A stretch of DNA of 64,000 nucleotides from Streptomyces sp. NBC_01754 (GTDB lineage: Bacteria > Actinomycetota > Actinomycetes > Streptomycetales > Streptomycetaceae). The stretch's first letter is position 1. Each line of letters opens with the position of its first letter. The notes under the pieces were generated by a model. The model saw nothing but the letters and a program-made list of their open reading frames with translations, was not told the DNA's origin and did no database searches. The stretch spans positions 7,130,001 through 7,194,000 of the forward strand of contig NZ_CP109132.1 in assembly GCF_035918015.1 (NCBI RefSeq). The letters are read 5' to 3'. A program made the position numbers and the translations under genes. Positions 26,572 through 35,160 of the stretch are shown in pieces.

Positions 26572-26622
26572 AGGGCTGCCCGATTGTTCCGTCCGTCAGC
26601 AGGCTCGCGCGCCCGCTTGTGG

Positions 26623-27471
26623 TCATCGAGGCCGGTAGGTGCTGGCCAGCACGGAGACGGTGACCTGGTCGGGCACGAGACCGTGATCGTCCAGATCCGC
26701 ACCCTTCAGATGGCGTGCGCTCGGCGTCATTTCCACCAGGTCAAGGGCCTCCGGACCGGTCAGGGACGTGCCGTATTCGACCAGTTCGGTGTCCGCGGTC
26801 GCGAAGAACGGAGCCAGCACCTTGTGCAGACGACGTTCCTTGGCCGGGTCGATCCCAACCATTGCGGGCAACTGGCTGCGCAACTCGAGAAGATGCCGCC
26901 CGGTCGGACGCACCACGATCAGCCGACCGCCGGGGCGTAGCACCCGGTGGAACTCGGAGGGGTTGCGCGGGGCGAACACGTTCAGCACGACGTCGGCCGT
27001 CCGGTCGGCCAGCGGAAGGGGGCGGAAGACGTCCCAGGCCGCGGCGGCTGCTCGCTCATGGGCACGGGCCGTCGCGCGCAGGGCGCGCACCGAGGTGTCC
27101 AGGCCCAGGCCGCGAGCATCGAGCAGCTGATCGAGGACTCCGGCCAGGTAGTAGCCCGTCCCGCATCCCACGTCCACCACGTTGCTCTGCCCGGGCATCG
27201 TGTCGGCCGCCAGCTGAGCCACGATCCGGCGGATCGGCCGGTACCTGCCGGTGGCCAGAAACCGGTCGCGGGCTCGGGCCATGGCCGCGTCGTCGCCGCT
27301 GGTGGCGCGGGTGCCCGTCAGGAGGCTGACATAGCCGTGCCGGGAGATGTCGAAGGTGTGGTTCGCCGGGCAGCGCAGCGAGCCGTGGCCCGGGTGGAGA
27401 CGAGCGCCGCACGTCGGACAGCGCAGGACATCGACGAACGACGCGAGAGCAGGGGGAAGCGAAACAGGCAC
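26623..27471 (-). CDS. RlmA-type 23S rRNA (guanine-N1) methyltransferase
   Basis: 282 aa. The N-terminal zinc ribbon has LRCPTCGARL and LRCPANH (C-x2-C...C-x3-H), and the Rossmann SAM site is VVDVGCGTGYYLAG. FDISRHGYVSLLTG and VLNVFAPRNPSEFHRVLRPG are characteristic of RlmA(I)/RlmA(II)/TlrB proteins, which methylate G745 or G748 of 23S rRNA in the peptide exit tunnel. TlrB-type members give tylosin resistance together with a second methyltransferase. The GTG at 27471 after AGGAG gives the usual family length. Whether the target is 745 or 748 cannot be told. Confidence 0.88.
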   Translation of the reverse strand: MPVSLPPALASFVDVLRCPTCGARLHPGHGSLRCPANHTFDISRHGYVSLLTGTRATSGDDAAMARARDRFLATGRYRPIRRIVAQLAADTMPGQSNVVDVGCGTGYYLAGVLDQLLDARGLGLDTSVRALRATARAHERAAAAAWDVFRPLPLADRTADVVLNVFAPRNPSEFHRVLRPGGRLIVVRPTGRHLLELRSQLPAMVGIDPAKERRLHKVLAPFFATADTELVEYGTSLTGPEALDLVEMTPSARHLKGADLDDHGLVPDQVTVSVLASTYRPR

Positions 27472-27902
27472 AAGGCACTCCTGGGCAATGGTGAAGGGAA
27501 GAGACCGTGCCTGCCGCGCGCTCAAAAGATGGCCGTCCCAGGAGGAACGGATGGCGGAGGCCCTTGATTGATACGGGCATCGCCGAAACACGGGTCACGC
27601 TGCAGGCACACCAAGGAGGGCGATGCCGTCCGGCATCGCCCTCACGGCCTCCCGATCAGAGGAAGCAGCAGTGCGGAGTGCTCATGAATGCCATACGACG
27701 ATTCTACGAGACTCCGCCGAAATCCCCGTGCGTGCCCGCAGTCAAGAAGAGATACGTCCGAGCTGATGCAGTTGGCGAGCGTCAGCAGCCGGCCCAGCAG
27801 AGCAGCGGCAGGAGGAACTGGGGATCCGTCGGCCCCGTTCGCGCCGTCGTCCGAAAAAGCGGACGTCGGGGCGTCTCCACAGGCCAGGTCGGTGGTGGAA
27901 TG
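27472..27902. other. Non-coding gap upstream of the methyltransferase
   Basis: About 430 bases. It holds the methyltransferase promoter region and one compact hairpin (27617-27642). No protein-like reading frame is convincing. Local base composition is more even than in the flanking genes, as expected for decayed DNA. Confidence 0.45.
27617..27642. terminator. Compact hairpin
   Basis: An 11-bp perfect stem (AGGGCGATGCC with GGCATCGCCCT) closes a 4-nt loop. It may terminate transcription coming from the NUDIX relic on the minus strand. Confidence 0.5.
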
Positions 27903-28368
27903 TCATGCGGTGTGCTTCGGCACCGGAGGTGTGCCGTACGCGTAGGGCGTGAAGTGCGCGGGGCTGTGGTCGGTGGGCGGGTCTGGGTGCCAGGCGGTGA
28001 GGAGCTGGGCGCTGCACACGGACAGGCCGTCGGGCAGCTGGTCGAGCGGGTACCAGGCCCAGTCGCCGACCTTCTCGTCCGGTTGGCCGGCCGGCCCTGC
28101 CAGGCGTTGACCAGGGCGCCGACGGTGAGGCGTACGACGTCGTCCCCCACGTGGTCGACGAGCGTGCCCAGGAGCGTGACGTCTTCGATGCCGCCGCGCA
28201 GTCCGGACTCTCGGCGAGTTCCCGGATCACGGTCTGTTCGAGGGATTCGCCGGGCTCGACGGTTCCTCCGGGCGAAGCGAGCGGGTTCGCGACTTTCTGG
28301 CCGCTCAGTCGCGGGAACCTGCGCGTTGGTGGGCGGCGAGGTGCTCTGCACGGACGGGTCAGAGCCAC
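27903..28368 (-). pseudogene. NUDIX hydrolase relic with frameshifts
   Basis: On the minus strand three frames must be joined to give a NUDIX protein. GQKVANPLASPGGTVEPGES runs into [11 protein letters not shown], the start of the Nudix box (GGx5Ex7RE). A one-base loss near 28206-28212 destroys the EExG part, and the sequence continues as [20 protein letters not shown] then [18 protein letters not shown] second break near 28078-28084 leads to [20 protein letters not shown] and [19 protein letters not shown]. The N-terminal third is also eroded. Nudix enzymes hydrolyse nucleoside diphosphate derivatives; this copy is probably dead unless the breaks are sequencing errors. Confidence 0.7.
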
Positions 28369-28380
28369 CCGACTGTCGTG

Positions 28381-28419
28381 GCCCTGTTCACGTACGGCTA
28401 CCGCCAGGTGGCGTGTAGC
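28381..28419 (+). repeat. 39-bp inverted repeat, left copy
   Basis: This 39-bp sequence is matched by the reverse complement of 30182-30220 in 36 of 39 positions. Its core GCTACCGCCAGGTGGCGTGTAGC is itself an imperfect hairpin and is identical in both copies over 23 bp. The copies flank the marR-SDR pair. Confidence 0.75.
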
Positions 28420-28611
28420 GCTGAGTAACTATTTGGGGCTGTGGTCACGCTGCTGGAGAGGCTGGGGCTCTGTCCCTTGCGGCGGCCGGTGGAGATGAGC
28501 AGCTCGGGATCATTTCTGGGAGTCGGGCCACTGCATCCAGGAGTCGACAGGGCGGGTTGCTCGAGCGTCACGGTGGGTCAGTCCGCCACCGCGCCGGGAG
28601 GGCTCCACAAG

Positions 28612-28646
28612 TACATGGATTTTCAAATTATTGGGTTATCCATGTA
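28612..28646 (+). promoter_or_regulatory. Inverted repeat at the marR promoter (probable operator)
   Basis: TACATGGAT (28612-28620) and ATCCATGTA (28638-28646) form a perfect 9-bp inverted repeat with a 17-bp AT-rich spacer. The right arm runs into the -10 TATCGT (28645-28650) of the marR gene, so a bound repressor would block its own promoter. Confidence 0.6.
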
Positions 28647-28656
28647 TCGTGTGGAC

Positions 28657-29130
28657 ATGGATGATCGGCAGTTGACCGAAGAACTGTACGACTGCGTGTT
28701 CGCGATCCGCACCCAGGTGCACGCCGAGCTCAAGGAGCCGGCCCGGGACGCAGGGCTGACTGACACTCAGGTCGATGCGCTGTGGAGGTTGAGTCGGGGG
28801 CGGGAGATGACCGCGCGCCGTCTGGCCGAACTCTTGCAGTGCGACGCCTCGACCGCCACGTCGATGATTGACCGGTTGGAGAAGGGCGGTCTGGTCCGCC
28901 GTGTGCCTCACCCCATCGACCGCCGCGCGAAACTCATCCAGCTCACCCCCGAGGGATGCGCGCTGCGCGATCGCGTCATCCAGCACACCACCGAGCACTC
29001 ACCCTTCGCCCTCCTCGACCACGAGAGCAGGCTGCGCCTGCACGCGCTTCTCCGCGAAGTGGTCGACGGCCCCCGCCCGACTGGTGAGGCCGCCGGCGTC
29101 AAGGACACCGTGAAAGAGGAGCAGCAGTGA
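28657..29130 (+). CDS. MarR-family transcriptional regulator
   Basis: 157-aa winged-helix regulator. The DNA-binding part is MTARRLAELLQCDASTATSM followed by IDRLEKGGLVRRVPHPIDRR (recognition helix and wing). Start: -10 TATCGT ends 6 nt before the ATG, so the message is leaderless; ATGs slightly upstream would be out of the transcript. Its stop overlaps the GTG of the SDR gene, so the two form an operon. The 9-bp inverted repeat over the promoter suggests autorepression relieved by a small ligand, probably the SDR substrate. Confidence 0.9.
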   Translation: MDDRQLTEELYDCVFAIRTQVHAELKEPARDAGLTDTQVDALWRLSRGREMTARRLAELLQCDASTATSMIDRLEKGGLVRRVPHPIDRRAKLIQLTPEGCALRDRVIQHTTEHSPFALLDHESRLRLHALLREVVDGPRPTGEAAGVKDTVKEEQQ

Positions 29131-30008
29131 GTAGCAGGACCGCGGTCATCACGGGCGGAGCCTCGGGCCTGGGCCTTGTGACGGCACGCCACCTGATCAA
29201 GGCCGGTCAGAGCGTCGTCCTCGTCGGCCGGGACGCGACGCGCACCCGGGCCGCCGCCGACAGCCTGCGCGGCCTGGCCCCGGCGGGCAGTGACGCGGCA
29301 CCGCCGAGGACATACACCGCTGACCTGGAACAGTGGTCTCAGGTACAGGCACTGGCAGCGAAAATGGCCGCCGACAGACACCCGGTGGACGTCCTCATCA
29401 ACAACGCAGGGGCGGCGTTCCCCCGGTACGAGCAGACACCAGACGGCGTGGAGCGCACCTACGCACTCAATCACCACGCCCCGTTCTTGCTCACCCACGC
29501 CCTCCTGGCCGAGGGAGTACTCACGCGCGAAGCGCGGATCATCAACATGTCCTCGTTCGTGGAGAAGCGTGGCAGGCTCGATGCCACCGATCCGGACGTC
29601 GCGGGAACATCGTGGAGCAAGCGCTTCTACAACCAGATCAACGTCTACGCGACGAGCAAACTCGTCAGCCTCCTGGCCGCGCGAGAACTCGCACAACGCC
29701 TGCCTGACGGCATGAGCCTGTACAACGCCAATCCCGGCATGGTCAAGGGCACCGGGATGAACCGCAACGCCGGCGGTCTGATGCGGCTGACCGCCCCGCT
29801 GTTCCGTCCATTCGCCATCACCGCGGACGAAGGTGTGCAGACCCCGGTCCGGCTCGCCAGCGCCTCGCCCGCACCGCGCCCCAGCGGCGGCTTTTTCAGC
29901 GAGTCCCAGCCGGACACCCCCTCGCGGCCGGCCCTGAACGACGCGCTCGCCCGGACCGTCTACACCAAAACCGCAGCCCTTCTCGGGGTGGAGCCCCTCA
30001 CGGGGTAG
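29127..30008 (+). CDS. Short-chain dehydrogenase/reductase
   Basis: 293 aa. The cofactor motif is TGGASGLGL near the N-terminus, followed by NNAG (DVLINNAGAAF), the catalytic Ser in INMSSFVEKRG, and the YATSK motif (Tyr and Lys). The pattern LNHHAPFLLTHALL matches retinol-dehydrogenase/WW-domain-oxidoreductase-like SDRs with NADP preference. The GTG start overlaps the marR stop. Function is probably reduction of a small carbonyl compound sensed by the MarR protein. The pair sits between two 39-bp inverted repeats. Confidence 0.88.
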   Translation: MSSRTAVITGGASGLGLVTARHLIKAGQSVVLVGRDATRTRAAADSLRGLAPAGSDAAPPRTYTADLEQWSQVQALAAKMAADRHPVDVLINNAGAAFPRYEQTPDGVERTYALNHHAPFLLTHALLAEGVLTREARIINMSSFVEKRGRLDATDPDVAGTSWSKRFYNQINVYATSKLVSLLAARELAQRLPDGMSLYNANPGMVKGTGMNRNAGGLMRLTAPLFRPFAITADEGVQTPVRLASASPAPRPSGGFFSESQPDTPSRPALNDALARTVYTKTAALLGVEPLTG

Positions 30009-30391
30009 GCCGGCCCGGAACCGGTTGCCACGACGTGGTTGCGGCTGCCTCGTCCTGCGGCGTACGAGGGCTGCGCACCGTGGCCCTGATGGACAGGTCC
30101 AGATCGAGGCGGCTGGTCATGTCCGGCTCGAACCGGCCGTACGGATTCACGAAGGAACGAAGGTTGTGGAAGTCACCCACTGCTACACGCCACCTGGCGG
30201 TAGCTATACGCGAACAGGGCGCCGAGTCCCGTGGGTTCACGCAGACTGAAGGTCTTTCCAGGGAACCCGAGGATGGGCTGTCGTGTTGTCGTAGGTTCGA
30301 CCTTCGGGTTCAGGCGGACACGCGGGGTGAGTGCCGAGCGGACCGCCCCTGGGCAACCCTCCTTGGGAACAGTGCCGGCATCGTTCGAGTC
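30009..30391. other. Gap holding the right inverted repeat copy
   Basis: About 380 bases without an intact gene. The main structure is the 39-bp repeat at 30182-30220. On the minus strand an 80-aa frame runs through the repeat and shares PCSR-ATARWRVA with the translated left copy, so the repeat may once have been coding. The right end probably holds the promoter for the next gene. Confidence 0.45.
30182..30220 (-). repeat. 39-bp inverted repeat, right copy
   Basis: Its reverse complement matches 28381-28419 in 36 of 39 positions. The copies are 1.8 kb apart and in opposite orientation, and they enclose marR and the SDR gene. Confidence 0.75.
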
Positions 30392-30916
30392 ATGAGAACA
30401 GCAGGAACGACACCGGAACCGGAACCTTCAACACGGAGTGGCCTCACGTCTCTGGGTGAGGTGGCCTGCCGATATCAGGCGGACGAGATCCGCCCGGAGG
30501 ACCTGCCGATGATTGCTGCCGAGGCACTTGCGGCCGGGCTGGACACCCCGACGTTGTGCGAGCTCGCCGGTTTGCCTCGCAACGCGGATGCCCGTGATAT
30601 CCGCGACGCGTTCGAGCAAGCACTCTCCGAGGCCGGAATCGAGTTGCCTGATCGGGGCCTGGCACGGCGCCATGCTCTGCGCCGGCTGGCGGCGAGGCTG
30701 GTCAATGGGGAAATCGCTCCTGCCGACCTGGCGACGGATGACTGGTGGGAGACGGAGGCCGAAACCGTTGAGGAGCGATCGTTTGTGTCGCTGGTCCCGC
30801 AATGCGGGTGCTGCATGGAGTACACGTCGGGGCTTGACCAGCAGACGTGGGAGGTCGAGCTGCGGATCGCCGCGCTCGCCCTGACATCGTCTCCGCCGAC
30901 CTGCCCCGGCTGCTGA
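30392..30916 (+). CDS. Hypothetical protein
   Basis: 174 aa, unrecognised. The body looks helical and real: LGEVACRYQADEIRPEDLPM, IAAEALAAGLDTPTLCELAG, ARRHALRRLAARLVNGEIAP. The C-terminal part is Cys-rich (CGCCMEYT and the final CPGC) and could bind a metal. Start at ATG 30392: a weak -10-like CATCGT ends 7 nt before it, suggesting another leaderless message. It lies between the repeat-flanked cassette and an integrase relic, an accessory context. Confidence 0.6.
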   Translation: MRTAGTTPEPEPSTRSGLTSLGEVACRYQADEIRPEDLPMIAAEALAAGLDTPTLCELAGLPRNADARDIRDAFEQALSEAGIELPDRGLARRHALRRLAARLVNGEIAPADLATDDWWETEAETVEERSFVSLVPQCGCCMEYTSGLDQQTWEVELRIAALALTSSPPTCPGC

Positions 30917-30971
30917 CTCTGCCCCTGACGGATGCTCCCACCATCAAAGGCGTGTACTGGTCGAGCTGACT

Positions 30972-31320
30972 TCACCGAGGTGGCTGTTCAGCCGCCTGGT
31001 CCAGCAGGGCACGCGCGCAGTCCGCGTAGCGGATGGCGGTCTTCTCGCCGATGCCGAAGACGAGGGCGACGTGGAGGGGATCGGCGCAGTGCCTGTGCGC
31101 GGGCCAGGCGGGTGCCGCTCGGCGAGCCCCGCAGCACTTTCCCGAAGTACCTATCGGCGTCGGTCGGCTCCATGTCCCACAGCGGTCGGTCGAACCGGGC
31201 CCGCATCCGGTCCAAGTGCCCGACGTCCCCGCGGATGGTGCTGTCTGCCGGTCCCGCCGAGGCCCGCGCGAGTACGAATCCGGCGAGCACGCCGGTCTCG
31301 GACTCCTCCAGTTCCTCCAC
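30972..31320 (-). pseudogene. Truncated, chimeric tyrosine recombinase (integrase) relic
   Basis: On the minus strand the reading begins near 31320 with VLAGFVLARASAGPADSTIR and DVGHLDRMRARFDRPLWDME, then DADRYFGKVLRGSPSGTRLA. This is the N-terminal SAM-like DNA-binding part of Streptomyces tyrosine recombinases. Near 31095 it jumps to another frame and a different C-terminus, HVALVFGIGEKTAIRYADCA, ending at 30972. The catalytic domain (R, HxxR, Y) is absent. It marks a former mobile element; internal deletion or fusion of two recombinase genes explains it. Confidence 0.75.
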
Positions 31321-31839
31321 CGAGACCGGATCGCGGAACTAACCAGACACCTTTGGCCGGTCCGGCTGCCTTGGTCCCCAAGGAGACCGAAGGCCCTGTC
31401 CACGGGGACAAGGGGCCAGCAGAGGTGAAGGCGAGGAGGCTCGGGTTGGCACAGATACCTGACCAGGGACCGTCAGCGACACACTCCCACGGTTGCGGGA
31501 GCCTCATTGAGCCTCATCACGACGCACTCGACGTCTTCACAGGACGCCTCGTGAAGCGCGGCACGCATCTCGGCCCACTCCGGCCAGTTCTGCGCCGGAT
31601 CGCCCACACGAGTTCAAATCCCGGGCCACAGGGCGCAGGAAGCCCGTGGACGGACAGGTGAGCGGGTCGGTCAGGCAATGTGTACCCACACATATCCAGG
31701 TCACCATCGCCCCCTCCACGCCTCCAAGGTTGCGGCGGCCCACCCCAGCAGAACGCCACCCCAGCGAAACACCACCCCGAAGGGCGCCCCATTCGCAGCA
31801 GCCCAGGCGCCGGGGCGCGGGCACAAAGGCAGGAACTCA
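31321..31839. other. Non-coding gap upstream of the SpoIIE-type phosphatase
   Basis: About 520 bases. No intact gene, tRNA or terminator was found. A GTTCAAATC motif at 31612-31620 resembles a tRNA T-loop, but no stem or tRNA body surrounds it. Third-position bias is lost, consistent with remnant DNA around the integrase relic. Confidence 0.45.
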
Positions 31840-33144
31840 ATGAGCAAGGAGACCGGCCGGCGTAAACCGGCGAACGGCGAAGCACCACCGGGGAACGCTG
31901 CTACCCGCTTGCGCCTTCTGTCGGAGGCCAGCGAGGCTCTGGCTTCCGGCCTCGACGCGGAGGAATCACTGCGTCGACTGGCCCGAGTGGTCGTGTCCCA
32001 CCTGGCCGACGCCTGCGTCATCGACGTCATCGGAGGGGAGGGGCTGCGTCGGCTGACCGTCGTGGAGCGAAACCAGCAAAGGGCGTTGCGGACTCTGCCC
32101 GGCGGGCTCCTGCCGTGGCCCGACAACTCGGCCGCGGCGCTGGCGAAGGTGCTGCGCGGTGCCGGACCCGTGGCCGTGGCCGTGCCCGATTTCGGTTTGC
32201 CTGACCGAGACGACGCCTTGTTGGCCGCTCAGCGGGCTCTGTACCGATCCCTGGGCGCCCGGACCGCGCTCATCACACCCATGCGGATGCGCCGGCAGAC
32301 CCTCGGCGCCCTCACGATGATCCGCCGTGCGCCAGATGACCCCTTCGACGAGCAGGAGCGCGTGCTCGCTGTCGACCTCGGCCACCGCGCCGGGCTCGCC
32401 TTGGACAACGCGCGTCTGTACGCGCTGCAACAGCACACGGCCGAACAACTCCAGCTCTCCCTCCTGCCCGATCTCGCCAACCTGGGTCACCTCCGGCTCC
32501 TCGCCCGATACGTGGCCGCCCGGGAGGAAGCGGAGGTGGGCGGCGACTGGTACGACGCCTTCCGACTCCCCGACGACTCGGTGGTTCTCGCCATCGGAGA
32601 CGTCGTGGGCCACGACCTGACAGCCGCAGTGCGCATGGGACAACTGCGGAACATGCTGCGCGCCCTCGCCTACGACAGCGAGGACGATCCGGGGGGCGTG
32701 ATGAGCCGCTTGGACAAGGTGATGCAGGGCCTGACCAACATCGAACTCGTGACAGCCGTCGTCGCCCGCATCGAGACTCCGCCCGGACAGGCTTGGCGGC
32801 TGCACTGGACCAACGCCGGGCACCCTCCGCCTCTGCTGGCCCAGCCGAACGGGCGGGTCCTCCTGCTGGAAGGCGGTCTCGCCCCGATTCTGGGCGTCGA
32901 CCCCGGTCTCAGGCGTGAGACCGTGAGCATCACCCTGCCCTCAGGCTCCACCCTGCTCCTCTATACCGACGGCCTCATCGAACGCCCGGGCGAAGACATC
33001 GGCCGCGGTCTGACACGACTCCGTCAGCACGCCGCCGCCCTCGCCCGCGAACCCCTTTCCGTCTTCCGCGACGAACTGCTCACCCGGATGAGCGACGACG
33101 TACAACACGACGACATCGCAGTCGTCGCACTGCGCACGCCCTGA
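31840..33144 (+). CDS. GAF-SpoIIE (PP2C-type) serine phosphatase
   Basis: 434 aa. The N-terminal GAF-like sensor occupies about residues 30-195, followed by the phosphatase domain starting with QLQLSLLPDL. Metal-binding Asp motifs are VGGDWYDAF, IGDVVGHD, YTDGLIER and HDDIAVVAL. These soluble phosphatases usually dephosphorylate anti-anti-sigma factors (STAS proteins) and so switch on stress sigma factors; Streptomyces has dozens. The ATG at 31840 follows AGGAA. No anti-sigma or STAS gene is adjacent, so the partner must be elsewhere. Confidence 0.9.
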   Translation: MSKETGRRKPANGEAPPGNAATRLRLLSEASEALASGLDAEESLRRLARVVVSHLADACVIDVIGGEGLRRLTVVERNQQRALRTLPGGLLPWPDNSAAALAKVLRGAGPVAVAVPDFGLPDRDDALLAAQRALYRSLGARTALITPMRMRRQTLGALTMIRRAPDDPFDEQERVLAVDLGHRAGLALDNARLYALQQHTAEQLQLSLLPDLANLGHLRLLARYVAAREEAEVGGDWYDAFRLPDDSVVLAIGDVVGHDLTAAVRMGQLRNMLRALAYDSEDDPGGVMSRLDKVMQGLTNIELVTAVVARIETPPGQAWRLHWTNAGHPPPLLAQPNGRVLLLEGGLAPILGVDPGLRRETVSITLPSGSTLLLYTDGLIERPGEDIGRGLTRLRQHAAALAREPLSVFRDELLTRMSDDVQHDDIAVVALRTP

Positions 33145-33569
33145 CCCGCCTCAGAAGCCGGGGCGCTGCTGCGGCGGTCCGCGTCGGTCCGGGACCTCGG
33201 TGTTTCTGTATGAACATGACGACTCGGCCGCTGTCCTGGTCATGCATCTCGGTTCAGACCCCCGTGTATCCGGTGAAACGCACCGCCGACGCCGGGAGTG
33301 CAGGTGCCGATGCCGATGCCGATGTCGGCGAGCGTCCCGCCCGGCCAACTGGGCTGGACCGACGGCGGTGATGCCACACACCACTCACCGTTCGACACAC
33401 CCGCGCCGTCCGGAATACCGCCCGGTACAGTGGAGTCCTGCGGCGCCTACGGGGCCGCGCGGCGGTGGGGCCCGCCGTACCCGAACCGCGGCGTCCGCCG
33501 CCAACGGTCCCTGCTCGTGACAGAACGTTTCCGTGCGCGCGGAAGCGGAGACCACGTGTAGGGAGAGAT
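33145..33569. other. Non-coding gap before the crcB operon
   Basis: About 425 bases with no convincing gene. A short run of GATGCC units (33306-33327) is the only repeat. I looked for a fluoride riboswitch (crcB motif) and did not find its conserved core. Confidence 0.45.
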
Positions 33570-34064
33570 GTGCGTTCAGAAGAGGGCCGCCCGTTCATTG
33601 CGGCGGAGCCGACGGATCCGGATGTGGATCTGTCGGCTCCCTCCCAGCGCCAGGAACTGCGGCGCTCCCATTACGCTGTGTTGTGTGTGATCGCGGTAGG
33701 TGGTGCGCTGGGCGCGCTCGCGCGGTTCGAAGCCGCCCTGCTCTGGCCGACCGTCCCCGGAGCCTTCCCCTGGACCACTCTGTGCGTCAACGCCGTGGGA
33801 TGCCTGGTCATCGGGGTCTTTCTCGTCGCGGTGACCGAGGTCTGGTCGACCCGTCGACTGCTCCGGCCGTTCTTCGGTACAGGTGTGCTCGGCGGCTTCA
33901 CCACTTTCTCCACGTACACCGTGGACATCGAGCGCCTGATCCACGACGGCCGGGTCGCGACTGCGCTCACCTATCTGGCAGCAACCCTGACGGCCGCGTC
34001 GGCGGCGGTGAGCGCAGGCGCGTGGACGGCGCGCCGGCTCCTGGCGAAGTGGAGTGAGCGATGA
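33570..34064 (+). CDS. crcB: Fluoride exporter subunit CrcB/Fluc (first copy)
   Basis: 164 aa with four membrane helices and an N-terminal hydrophilic extension of about 35 residues. Family motifs are [28 protein letters not shown], and [14 protein letters not shown] (the polar track with Phe/Thr). Fluc channels are dual-topology dimers that let F- leave the cell; in actinomycetes two homologous genes form a heterodimer. The GTG at 33570 after GGGAGA is chosen. It is the first gene of a three-gene operon, with its stop overlapping the next start. Confidence 0.92.
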   Translation: MRSEEGRPFIAAEPTDPDVDLSAPSQRQELRRSHYAVLCVIAVGGALGALARFEAALLWPTVPGAFPWTTLCVNAVGCLVIGVFLVAVTEVWSTRRLLRPFFGTGVLGGFTTFSTYTVDIERLIHDGRVATALTYLAATLTAASAAVSAGAWTARRLLAKWSER

Positions 34065-34402
34065 GCTGGGAATCCCTGCCCGCATGCCGGCTGACCGTGC
34101 TGGTGGACGACACGGACCTGTGGCACCACCGGCCCCTGTCCAGCGAGATCGTCCACCGCGCCCACGCGGCGGGTCTGAGCGGAGCCTCCGTCTTCCACGG
34201 TGTGGAGGGTTTCGGCGGACGCCAGATGGTGCACACCAACCGTTTGCTGTCCATGGCCGAGGACTTGCCCGTCGCCGTCGTCGTGGTGGACGGGGAGGCG
34301 CGGATCCGCGCCTTCCTCCCCGAGCTGGAGGAGCTGGGAATCCAGGGGCTGATCACCGTGGAGCGGGTTGAGGCCATCCGCTTCGCCGACCAGGAAGAGT
34401 GA
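34061..34402 (+). CDS. DUF190 protein of the crcB operon
   Basis: 113-aa soluble PII-like DUF190 protein ([60 protein letters not shown]). DUF190 proteins have a ferredoxin-like fold resembling PII signalling proteins and are often encoded beside crcB genes. They may regulate the channel by binding a nucleotide; this is not proven. The ATG overlaps the crcB stop, and the second crcB starts 6 nt after its stop. Confidence 0.9.
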   Translation: MSWESLPACRLTVLVDDTDLWHHRPLSSEIVHRAHAAGLSGASVFHGVEGFGGRQMVHTNRLLSMAEDLPVAVVVVDGEARIRAFLPELEELGIQGLITVERVEAIRFADQEE

Positions 34403-34408
34403 TACGCG

Positions 34409-34786
34409 ATGAACGACTTCCTGGTGGTGGCTGCGGGCGGCGCGGTCGGTGCCCCGCTGCGCTACCTGGCCGACCGGGCGGTACAGGCCCGCCACGACTC
34501 CGTCTTCCCGTGGGGCACCTTCACCGTCAACGTGATCGGATCCCTGGTCCTGGGCGTGCTCACCGGTGCCGCCCTGTCCGGAGCCGTCGGCCACACCGTG
34601 CAACTGCTGCTGGGCACCGGGCTGTGCGGCGCGCTCACCACCTACTCCACCTTCTCCTACGAAACACGGCGCCTGGTGGAAGACGGTGCCAGGGCCTTCG
34701 CCGCCGCCAACGTGATCGGTTCGGTTGTGGTCGGCCTCGGCGCCGCCTTCGCCGGCTTCGCCATGGCCGAAGTCCTGTTCACCTGA
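34409..34786 (+). CDS. crcB: Fluoride exporter subunit CrcB/Fluc (second copy)
   Basis: 125 aa, four membrane helices, the compact form without N-terminal extension. Motifs: [46 protein letters not shown]. It is expected to pair with the first CrcB in antiparallel orientation to make the two-pore fluoride channel. It is the last gene of crcB-DUF190-crcB. Confidence 0.93.
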   Translation: MNDFLVVAAGGAVGAPLRYLADRAVQARHDSVFPWGTFTVNVIGSLVLGVLTGAALSGAVGHTVQLLLGTGLCGALTTYSTFSYETRRLVEDGARAFAAANVIGSVVVGLGAAFAGFAMAEVLFT

Positions 34787-35160
34787 CCGGCGACCGGGCG
34801 GGACGCCCGCTCTGTCGCTCGGCACGGGCGGACGGTGATTCGTCTGCCGGATGATCGTGTTGCCGACGCCTCTGCCGAGTACGGCTCCGTGTGCGGACGC
34901 CGATCCGTGCAAGGGCGAGTTGCCCCGCCGGGTCCCTGCCGCTCCCGGACTTCCGGAGGGTGTGAACACCGTCCTCGAGGTCCGCGGGCGGTCATGGAGG
35001 CGAAGGGTTCCTCCGGCGACGCCGTTCGGAAGCTGCCGAACGGCGCACTGTCCTGCCTGCAGAACCGCCTGGCTCACCGCGAACGCGCGGGACAGCGCTG
35101 AACGCCCCCTTCCGACCGACCTGGGCGTGGCTTGTTCCAAGTAGGTGAAATCGATGTGCG
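34787..35160. other. Gap between crcB operon and fructan operon
   Basis: About 370 bases without a gene. It contains a hairpin (35021-35044), and its right end leads into the operator/promoter region of the fructan operon. Confidence 0.5.
35021..35044. terminator. Hairpin downstream of crcB operon
   Basis: A 9-bp perfect stem (GCCGTTCGG with CCGAACGGC) has a 6-nt loop. It lies 235 bp after the last crcB and before the next promoter. Confidence 0.5.

Noticed and set aside
29998..30240. An 80-codon minus-strand frame through the right inverted repeat
   Set aside because: No family or ribosome site; similarity to the left copy is explained by the DNA repeat itself.
31612..31620. GTTCAAATC resembling a tRNA T-loop near the integrase relic
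   Set aside because: The flanking bases do not form a T-stem and no acceptor, D or anticodon arms exist, so neither a tRNA nor an att fragment can be supported.
33145..33569. Possible fluoride riboswitch upstream of crcB
   Set aside because: The conserved core of the crcB RNA motif could not be recognised; a covariance search would be needed to exclude a degenerate form.
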